Assembly: GCF_003182135.1 (NCBI RefSeq)
Contig: NZ_QGTL01000010.1
Coordinates: forward strand, 186,001 to 250,000
Origin: Nocardia neocaledoniensis
GTDB taxonomy: Bacteria; Actinomycetota; Actinomycetes; Mycobacteriales; Mycobacteriaceae
Direction of reading: 5' to 3'
DNA: 64,000 nucleotides
A program made the position numbers and the translations under genes. Positions 57,987 to 64,000 of this stretch are shown piece by piece (position 1 is the stretch's first letter; each line of letters starts with the position of its first letter). Under the pieces are notes generated by a model. It saw only the letters and a list, made by a program, of their open reading frames with translations. It was not told where the DNA came from and searched no databases.

Positions 57987-59171
57987 ATGTGGAGCCCCAG
58001 TTCGATGAGATTCGGCGCCTTCCTGGCCCCGTACCATCCCCTCGACGCCGACCCAGCACTGCAGCTGCGGCGCGATCTCGATCTGATGGAGCATCTCGAC
58101 CACCTCGGTTTCGACGAGGCGTGGATGGGTGAGCACCACTCCACCGGTGCCGAGATCGTGCCCGCCCCGGATGTTTTCATCGCCGCGGCGGCCGAGCGCA
58201 CGCAGCGCATCCGGTTCGGCACCGGGGTGACCTCGCTGCCGTACCACCATCCGCTGATCACCGTCGACCGCATCACCCAGCTCGACCTGCAGACCCGTGG
58301 GCGGGTCATCCTGGGCACCGGGCCGGGCAAGATCCCGCTCGACGCGCACATGATGGGCATCGACCCCTCCGATCAGCGCCGCCGCCAGGGTGAGGCGCTC
58401 GAGGCGATCGTGCGGCTGTTGCGGGGCGAGGTCGTCGACATGCGCACCGACTGGTTCACCCTGCGTGACGCCCGAGCGCAGCTGCCCACCTACGACCCGG
58501 CCGGCCTCGAGGTCGCCGCGGCCTCCACCATCTCGCCGAACGGCTCGGTGCTCGCGGGCACGCACGGCCTGTCCCTGCTGTCACTGGCGGCCGGTTCACC
58601 CGCCGGTTTCGCCGCGCTGGACCGCAATTGGGGCGTCTACGAGAAGACCTGCGCCGAACACGGCCACCGCGCCGACCGCGCGGGGTGGCGGCTGGTCACC
58701 CCCATGTTCCTGGCCGAGTCGCGAGCCGAGGCCGAACGGGCCGTCGCCCGGCGCATCGGGTCCATGGCGGCCTATGTCCATCGGCAGACCGGGCAGCAAC
58801 CGGACTGGGCCCGAACCTCGCGCGGCATCGTCGAGCAGTGGCGCGAGGACACCCTCGGCGAGTTCGGGCAGGCGATCATCGGCACGCCGGACGAGGCCAT
58901 CGACCGAATCCAGGCGCTGATCGACAAGACCGGCGGGTTCGGCACGCTGCTGATCCTGCACGTGGACATGGCCGACTGGGCCGACACCCAACGCAGTTTC
59001 GAACTGTTCGCCGCCGAGGTGATCCCGCACTTCAAGAACCGCAACGCCGGACGGCAGGCCAGCCTCCAGTTCGCCGAGAACCACCGCGACGCGCTGATCG
59101 GCGGGCTGGTCACCGCGATCACCAAGGCCCACACCGACTACTACGGCGCCGACGCCGCGACGGGAGCGTGA
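57987..59171 (+). CDS. Luciferase-like flavin monooxygenase
   Basis: The 394-residue protein has the bacterial luciferase fold with FGAFLAPYHPLDADPALQLR, LGFDEAWMGEHHSTGAEI, RIRFGTGVTSLPYHHPLITV and RVILGTGPGKIPLDAHMMG. It resembles the limonene-monooxygenase-like branch of FMNH2-dependent enzymes. The ATG has gaggag upstream. A zinc alcohol dehydrogenase gene starts two bases after its stop, so the two are cotranscribed and may perform successive oxidations of the same compound. Substrate unknown. Confidence 0.85.
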   Translation: MWSPSSMRFGAFLAPYHPLDADPALQLRRDLDLMEHLDHLGFDEAWMGEHHSTGAEIVPAPDVFIAAAAERTQRIRFGTGVTSLPYHHPLITVDRITQLDLQTRGRVILGTGPGKIPLDAHMMGIDPSDQRRRQGEALEAIVRLLRGEVVDMRTDWFTLRDARAQLPTYDPAGLEVAAASTISPNGSVLAGTHGLSLLSLAAGSPAGFAALDRNWGVYEKTCAEHGHRADRAGWRLVTPMFLAESRAEAERAVARRIGSMAAYVHRQTGQQPDWARTSRGIVEQWREDTLGEFGQAIIGTPDEAIDRIQALIDKTGGFGTLLILHVDMADWADTQRSFELFAAEVIPHFKNRNAGRQASLQFAENHRDALIGGLVTAITKAHTDYYGADAATGA

Positions 59172-59173
59172 GC

Positions 59174-60247
59174 ATGCGCGCCGTACGATTCCGCGACGGA
59201 GAATTCACCGTCGGCGAGGTCCCCGACCTGCCCGCGACCGGCCCCGGCCAGGTGCGCATCGCCGTGGCCGCCTGCGGCATCTGCGGTAGCGATCTGTCGG
59301 TGTCCAAGGACGCGTGCCGCTTCGTCGAGGTGGCGCGGGCGGGCGGCTACCCGCTCGCGGAGTTCGACCCCGACCGGCCCGTGGTGCTCGGGCACGAGTA
59401 CGCCGGTGTGATCACCGAAATAGGCACGGGTGTCACCGATTTCGCGGTGGGCGACCGGGTGGCGGGTATCGGTCTCGCGACCGAGAGCGATACCGGCATC
59501 CCCACCATCATCGGCTACTCCAACACCTATCACGGCGCGTTCGGCGAGGCGATCGTCGTCGACGCGTACTGGGTCCGCAGGGTTCCCGACACCCTGCGGC
59601 TCGACCACGCGACACTGGCCGAACCGCTGCACGTGGGCGAGATGCATGTCCAGCAGTCACAGCTCACCTCCGCCGACTCGGCGCTGGTGATCGGCTGCGG
59701 CACCATCGGCCTCGGGGCGATCGTCGCGGCCCGGGCGCACGGCGCGAAACGGGTGATCGCGTCCGAACCGTCGCCGCGCCGCCGCGAGCTCGCGGCGCTG
59801 CTGGGTGCCGACATCGTCGTCGATCCCGCCGAGCAGGACCCGATCGACGTGTGGCACACCCTGATCGCCGAGGACCCGGTGGTCGGCGCGGCCGAAGGCG
59901 GCATCCTCATCGCCTACGAGTGCAGTGGACGCGCCGGGATCCTCAACGAGCTCACCCATCGGATGCCGTTCAACTCGCGCATCCAGGTGCTCGCCGCCGG
60001 GTTCGCCGCCGAGACGCTCACCCCGGTGGTGCCCCAGTTCCGGCGTATCGCCGTCAATTTCGGTCACGGCGACTATCGGGACGCCTACGACATCACCCTG
60101 GACCGCTTGGCGTCGGGCGCGATCGACGCCGAGGCGATCATCACCGGTCGCGTCGGCCTCGACGGTGTCGGGGACGCGTTCACCGCCCTGCGCAGCCCCG
60201 AGGAGCATGTGAAGATTCTCGTGCGCCCCGGCCTCGCGGCCGAATGA
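59174..60247 (+). CDS. Zinc-dependent alcohol dehydrogenase (MDR family)
   Basis: The 357-residue medium-chain dehydrogenase has the catalytic zinc site ACGICGSDLSV with GHEYAGVITEIG, and NAD(P) site ALVIGCGTIGLGAIVAARAH. The structural zinc cysteine cluster of classical alcohol dehydrogenases is missing between residues 90 and 120, as in several 2,3-butanediol- or sorbitol-type members. It directly follows the luciferase-like monooxygenase gene and could oxidise the alcohol it produces. NADP preference is uncertain. Confidence 0.85.
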   Translation: MRAVRFRDGEFTVGEVPDLPATGPGQVRIAVAACGICGSDLSVSKDACRFVEVARAGGYPLAEFDPDRPVVLGHEYAGVITEIGTGVTDFAVGDRVAGIGLATESDTGIPTIIGYSNTYHGAFGEAIVVDAYWVRRVPDTLRLDHATLAEPLHVGEMHVQQSQLTSADSALVIGCGTIGLGAIVAARAHGAKRVIASEPSPRRRELAALLGADIVVDPAEQDPIDVWHTLIAEDPVVGAAEGGILIAYECSGRAGILNELTHRMPFNSRIQVLAAGFAAETLTPVVPQFRRIAVNFGHGDYRDAYDITLDRLASGAIDAEAIITGRVGLDGVGDAFTALRSPEEHVKILVRPGLAAE

Positions 60248-60346
60248 GCAACGCCCGCACCGGGATCGAGGCGGTGTCAAGCCACAGTCCCGGCCATTGA
60301 TTGTGGCGCCACCGACCCCGAGGCCGCCTCGTTAGCGTCGCTGCCC

Positions 60347-61243
60347 GTGAAAGCAATTCGCACGAAACGCAGCATCGTCTCCGTGATGGCCACCGTACTC
60401 GCCGCTCTCGCCCTCGGCGCCACCGCCGCCCTGCCGCCGGCGGTGGCGGCGCCGAGCGCGGGCGGCCAGATCCCGTTGCAGGGCGCGGTCAACGTCCGCG
60501 ACATCGGCGGTCACCGCACCTACGACGGCGCGACGGTCAAGTCCGGCAAGGTGATCCGCGCCGACGCCCTGTCCGGACTGACCGACGCCGATGTCGCCGT
60601 CCTGGCCGGTCGCTCGCTGAAATCCGTGGTCGATCTCCGCACGCCCGGGGAGGTGCAGTTCATGGGGGCCGACCGGCTGCCCGCCGGGGTGCCGCTGGTC
60701 GCGCGGCCCATCGACGACACCGGGCTGTTCACCCAGATGATGCAGATCATCCAGTCCAAGGATCCGCAGCGGCAGCAGGACGCGCTGGGCAACGGTGGCG
60801 CCGAGAAGATCATGAACGGCGTCTACGCCAGCTTCCTCGCCGCCGGCTCTCGTGCCGCGTTCGGTGCCACGATCCGCGAACTGGCGGCCACCGAGGGCGC
60901 CGTGCTCTACCACTGCACGTCCGGGAAGGACCGGACCGGGTTCCTCACCAATGTGCTGCTGCGCGCGGTCGGGGTGCCCGAGCAGACGGCGCGTCAGGAC
61001 TATCTGCGCTCCAACGACTTCCGTGCCGCCGCGGACGCGAAGCTGCGGGAGCAGGTGAAGCAGGCCGGCTACATGCAGAACCCGGACCTGCTCATCCCCC
61101 TGCAGGAGGTCCGCGACGAATATCTCGACACCGCGGTGCGGAAACTGGAACAGGAATACGGCAGTTTCGGCAAGTTTCTCACCGACGGCCTCGGCATCGA
61201 CGGTTTCACGCTGGTGAAGTTGCGGAAGAACCTCGTCGGCTGA
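60347..61243 (+). CDS. Secreted tyrosine-protein-phosphatase-like enzyme
   Basis: The 298-residue protein has a signal peptide (SIVSVMATVLAALALGATAA, cleavage near AVA-AP) and a dual-specificity-type phosphatase domain with QGAVNVRDIGGHRTYDG, VVDLRTPGEVQF and the catalytic loop YHCTSGKDRTGF (Cys190, Arg196). The fold is that of bacterial lipid/tyrosine phosphatases related to MptpB. The GTG start has a -10-like TAGCGT 8-13 bases ahead and no Shine-Dalgarno sequence, suggesting a leaderless mRNA. Secretion suggests action on external or host phospho-substrates. Its role is not established. Confidence 0.86.
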   Translation: MKAIRTKRSIVSVMATVLAALALGATAALPPAVAAPSAGGQIPLQGAVNVRDIGGHRTYDGATVKSGKVIRADALSGLTDADVAVLAGRSLKSVVDLRTPGEVQFMGADRLPAGVPLVARPIDDTGLFTQMMQIIQSKDPQRQQDALGNGGAEKIMNGVYASFLAAGSRAAFGATIRELAATEGAVLYHCTSGKDRTGFLTNVLLRAVGVPEQTARQDYLRSNDFRAAADAKLREQVKQAGYMQNPDLLIPLQEVRDEYLDTAVRKLEQEYGSFGKFLTDGLGIDGFTLVKLRKNLVG

Positions 61244-61260
61244 CCACTCCACGACCGATC

Positions 61261-61292
61261 GGTGGGTCGGGGCATCCTCGCCCCGACCCACC
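61261..61292. terminator. Strong bidirectional terminator hairpin
   Basis: GGTGGGTCGGGGC (61261-61273) pairs perfectly with GCCCCGACCCACC (61280-61292), a 13-bp stem with loop ATCCTC. It lies between the convergent phosphatase (ends 61243) and IclR (ends 61320) genes and should stop both transcripts. No U-tract follows, as is common in actinomycetes. Confidence 0.8.
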
Positions 61293-61319
61293 TCTCCGTG
61301 CCGCGCTCGACCGCCGGGG

Positions 61320-62138
61320 TCACCGCTGGTGCGATCGCCGGCGTGGCGTACCCATCGCCCGCGCGGCCGCGTCGGCCGCGTCGACCAGGATCTGCGCCAA
61401 CCGTCCCGTCCCGGGTGCGCGGTCCCCGCCGATCGGGCCCGACAGCGACATCGCCGCGCTGCCCCGCGCCGCGCCGACCTCGACCGGCACCGCGACACAC
61501 ACGATGCCGGGCATGGACTCCGCGCGGTCGAGCGCGACGCCCCGATGACCGCGCACCTGGTCCAATTCGCTGTGCAACTCGGCGCGGCGGGCGATGGTGC
61601 GTGTGGTCAGGCGCGGCAGACGCGGCGGGAAGGCCAGCTCGATGAGATTCGGGCGCAGGGTGGCCAGCAGCGCCTTGCCCACCGCGGTGCAGTGCGCGGG
61701 CATCCGGCCGCCGAGCCGCGTCGGCACGGGAGCGGCACCGCGCCCGACCGCCTTGTCGATGATGAGCACTTCGGGTCCGTCGAGCACGCCGAGGTGGGCG
61801 ACCATGCCGGTGCGCTGACACAGCTCGTGCAGCACCGGTCCCAGCGCGTCGCGGATCTCGTTGTGCTCGATGGCGAGTCCGCCGAGTTCCAGTGCCCGGG
61901 TGCCGAGCCGGTAGCCGCCGGGGGCGTGGGCCAGCCAGCGCAGCCGGATCATCTGGTCGATGATGCGGTGCGCGCTGGAGCGGGGCAGTCCGGTGCGGTC
62001 GGCGACGTCGACCAGGGTGCGCATCGGCGCCGGCCCGTCGAAGGTGTCCAGGATCAGGGTCATCCGCTCGATCATCGAGGCCGGTGTGCCACCGGTGTGT
62101 GCCGTCGACCCGGGCATGGTGCGCTCGTCGACCGTCAT
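61320..62138 (-). CDS. IclR family transcriptional regulator
   Basis: The 272-residue regulator has an N-terminal winged helix (MIERMTLILDTFDGPAPMRT, VADRTGLPRSSAHRIIDQMI) and a C-terminal effector domain typical of IclR (GMVAHLGVLDGPEVLIIDKA, MPAHCTAVGKALLATL, ESMPGIVCVAVPV). ATG 62138 is preceded by gggaggtgg. IclR proteins control catabolic genes for aromatic or short-chain acids. No catabolic operon is directly adjacent, though the luciferase-like/dehydrogenase pair at 58-60 kb is a possible target. Confidence 0.88.
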   Translation of the reverse strand: MTVDERTMPGSTAHTGGTPASMIERMTLILDTFDGPAPMRTLVDVADRTGLPRSSAHRIIDQMIRLRWLAHAPGGYRLGTRALELGGLAIEHNEIRDALGPVLHELCQRTGMVAHLGVLDGPEVLIIDKAVGRGAAPVPTRLGGRMPAHCTAVGKALLATLRPNLIELAFPPRLPRLTTRTIARRAELHSELDQVRGHRGVALDRAESMPGIVCVAVPVEVGAARGSAAMSLSGPIGGDRAPGTGRLAQILVDAADAAARAMGTPRRRSHQR

Positions 62139-62255
62139 GGGCCACCTCCCTGCTGTTCGCTGCGCTGTCGGCCTCACCTTGCCGTCCCGGCGGCGCGCGG
62201 GAATCGCGGAAACTACGGAGATCGCGGGCTGCGACTACGGAGAACGAACAGTGCG

Positions 62256-64000
62256 TCACACGGTGACGCGACTGACCCAGGCGGCGATCTGGGTGCGGGA
62301 GGTGAAGCCCAGTTTGGTGAGGATGTGGTCGACGTGGCTCTCCGCGGTCCGGATCGAGATCACCAGTTCCTGCGCGATCCGGCGGTTGCCGTGGCCGCGG
62401 GCGATCAGCAGGGCCACATCGCGCTCCCGGCGGGTCAGCACGTCGAGGCCGGCTGGTTCGCCGGCGGTGTCCGCGGTCGGTGCAGTGTCCATCGCGTAGT
62501 CGACGGCGTCCTCGATCGCCAGCGCGGCCCCGGCGTCGAAGCGGGCGGCGAACTCGCGCGCGCCGAGCGCGTCCTGAACTCGGTCGCGGATCGGGCCACC
62601 GATGAGCTGGGTCATCGTGTGCGCGAGCCGCTGCGAACTGCCGCGGCGGATCGCCGACGCCGCGCCCATCAGCCGCGCCGCGCGGTCGAGGTCGCCCTCG
62701 TCGGCGGCGGCCCAGGCCAGGCCGTCGACGCTGGTGGCGATCCAAGCGCACCGGTCGAACAGCCGGAACAGCTCGATCGATCGGCGCAGGGCGGCGACCG
62801 CCTCGCGCGGGTCGCCGTCGCGGCGCCGCTGGGTGCCGACCGCCCAGTGGGCGAGTCCGCCGAGCAGGTGGGAGCCGTGCTCGGTGGTCAGGGCCAGCAA
62901 TTGGTCGGCGAGGGCGCCGGCGAGTGGGTCGTCGAGGGCCAGCGCGCACACCGAGGCGAAGGCCAGGCTCTCCATCTCCACCCGGGGGTGGTCGCACTCG
63001 TGCGCCGACACCGACACGGCCACGGCGATGTCGAGCGCGTCGCGCAGCTCGCCCGCCCCGAAAGCCAGGACGGCACCGGCCATCTCGGCTTCGGCCAGCA
63101 CCCGCGCCGATCCGTTCTCGGTGGCGATCGCCGCGGACGCCTGGGCGAACTCCGCCGCCGTCGCGGTCTCCGAGCGCATGGCGGCGATGACCGCGGAGGC
63201 CGCCAGCGCCCTCGCCCGGACGACGGTGCGTTCGGAGTCCTTCGCCAGCGCCTCCGACAGCCAGCGGTAGCCCTCGAGCAGCAGGTGGCAGTGTTCCCAG
63301 AACGGCCACAGCTCGGTCGCGAGCTCGAGCGCGCGGCGCGCGCCGGCGGGATCGTCGAGCGAGAACTGCAGTGCGGCACGCAGATTGGCGTGTTCGCGGG
63401 CGACGTCACCGAACCAGGCGGTGTCGGCTGCGCTCCAGTACTCGGCGCGCCCGCGCCGCGCGAGCCGGTAGTAGTACTCGCGATGGGCGAGGCGGACCGC
63501 GTATTCGTCGCCGCGCGCCCGCAGCCGGTCACCGCCGAACTGGCGCAGCGGTTCGAGCATCGTGTATCTGGCCGCGCCGTCGGCGCCGGGTCCGTAGCCG
63601 AGCACGGACTTGTCGACCAGCCCGGTCAGGGCGTCGAGCAGGATCGGCGGTGGGCCGACCCGGCACACCGCTTCGGCGGCGGCGAGGTCGACGCCGCCGG
63701 CGAAGACCGACAGCTGTTCCCACAGCCGCTGCTCGTCCGGGGTGCACAGGTCGTAGCTCCAGCGGATCGCCGAGGCGAGCGTCTGCTGGCGTTCCGGCGC
63801 GGCGCGCGGTCCGGTGGTGAGCAGCCCCATCGCGTCGTCGAGGCGGGCCAGCACCTGGTCGGGGGTGAACATCCGCATCCGCAGCGCCGCCAGTTCCAGC
63901 GCGAGCGGGATGCCGTCGAGGCGGCGGCAGATCGCCGCCAGGGTCACGGCGTCGGTGGCGCGCTGTCCGAAGTTCGGGTCCGCGGCGGTGGCGCGGTCGA
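62256..64000 (-). CDS. Large LuxR-type regulator with NB-ARC-like ATPase, start outside window
   Basis: At least 580 residues are visible. The frame is open to the right edge. From the N-side, LAAICRRLDGIPLALELAALR is the end of an NB-ARC/AAA-type ATPase, a long helical region follows (TPR-like, AARRALELATELWPF, ELATELWPFWEHCHLLLEGY), and the C-terminus is a LuxR helix-turn-helix (LDVLTRRERDVALLIARGHG, TAESHVDHILTKLGF). This is the layout of large signal-integrating activators such as AfsR/SARP-associated ATPases. The stop at 62256 lies 118 bases from the IclR start. The nature of its N-terminal part cannot be seen here. Confidence 0.87.
   Translation of the reverse strand, partial: DRATAADPNFGQRATDAVTLAAICRRLDGIPLALELAALRMRMFTPDQVLARLDDAMGLLTTGPRAAPERQQTLASAIRWSYDLCTPDEQRLWEQLSVFAGGVDLAAAEAVCRVGPPPILLDALTGLVDKSVLGYGPGADGAARYTMLEPLRQFGGDRLRARGDEYAVRLAHREYYYRLARRGRAEYWSAADTAWFGDVAREHANLRAALQFSLDDPAGARRALELATELWPFWEHCHLLLEGYRWLSEALAKDSERTVVRARALAASAVIAAMRSETATAAEFAQASAAIATENGSARVLAEAEMAGAVLAFGAGELRDALDIAVAVSVSAHECDHPRVEMESLAFASVCALALDDPLAGALADQLLALTTEHGSHLLGGLAHWAVGTQRRRDGDPREAVAALRRSIELFRLFDRCAWIATSVDGLAWAAADEGDLDRAARLMGAASAIRRGSSQRLAHTMTQLIGGPIRDRVQDALGAREFAARFDAGAALAIEDAVDYAMDTAPTADTAGEPAGLDVLTRRERDVALLIARGHGNRRIAQELVISIRTAESHVDHILTKLGFTSRTQIAAWVSRVTV

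Noticed and set aside
1..64000. Prophage, insertion sequences, CRISPR array, tRNA or rRNA genes
   Set aside because: No integrase, transposase, terminal inverted repeats, spaced short repeats or RNA-gene signatures were seen. The endolysin-like gene stands alone.

Overview
The window is one continuous stretch of very GC-rich chromosome from a mycolate-type actinomycete, most likely Nocardia or a close relative. The evidence is the strong G/C bias at third codon positions, frequent GTG starts, ATGA stop/start overlaps, LGFP cell-wall-binding repeats, a nucleoid regulator resembling mycobacterial EspR, several ANTAR-domain regulators, and many flavin and P450 oxidoreductases. I see no rRNA or tRNA gene, no CRISPR array, no insertion sequence and no intact prophage. 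It reads as an accessory metabolic and stress region with about 67 intact genes, some cut by the window ends, and three gene remnants.

Layout. 1-8.9 kb: a uracil-DNA glycosylase end, a KOW protein, a divergent acetoacetate-decarboxylase-like/old-yellow-enzyme pair around an unusually clear operator, an endolysin-like wall hydrolase, an exporter and a small alarmone synthetase. 8.9-20.2 kb: ferredoxin, LysR, a broken nucleotidyltransferase, a NarL-type two-component system, two flavoenzymes, an HxlR-controlled efflux pump, a cyclase-type hydrolase and a shikimate-dehydrogenase-like enzyme. 20.3-25.2 kb: a rubber oxygenase gene (lcp) with a small secreted partner, then three ANTAR-domain regulators, a 58-residue protein and a STAS protein. 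25.2-33.7 kb: two phosphoesterases, a nucleotidyltransferase-BON fusion, small membrane and stress proteins, a TPP enzyme, a P450 and an epimerase. 33.9-37.8 kb: rifamycin phosphotransferase, a methyltransferase and a VOC protein.

38.0-45.2 kb: three monooxygenases that use reduced flavin, an AmpG-like transporter, an NmrA-type reductase and a luciferase-like oxidoreductase. 45.2-49.9 kb: an EspR-like regulator, a TetR, and an HO-like oxidase/CDGSH/MTQ2-type methyltransferase operon, followed by a PfpI protein, a metallothionein-like protein and a DUF6328 protein. 50.1-55.6 kb: a deleted FMN reductase, an MHS-family carrier, and a two-component system joined to a TAXI binding lipoprotein. 55.6-64.0 kb: a TetR/alpha-L-fucosidase pair, a luciferase-like/zinc dehydrogenase pair, a secreted phosphatase, an IclR and a large LuxR-type ATPase regulator running off the end.

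How the parts connect. Six promoters of the form GNNT-N15-GG(G/C)TA(G/T/C) precede stress-type genes between 27 and 49 kb. This spacing and -10 match the alternative stress sigma factors (SigB/SigF class) of actinomycetes and suggest a shared regulon. Several operators can be read directly: a 19-bp inverted pair over both start sites of the 2.8/3.0 kb divergent promoters, a dyad between the HxlR and MFS genes, and a palindrome ahead of the fucosidase/TetR operon. Substrates of most oxidoreductases cannot be fixed from sequence alone.
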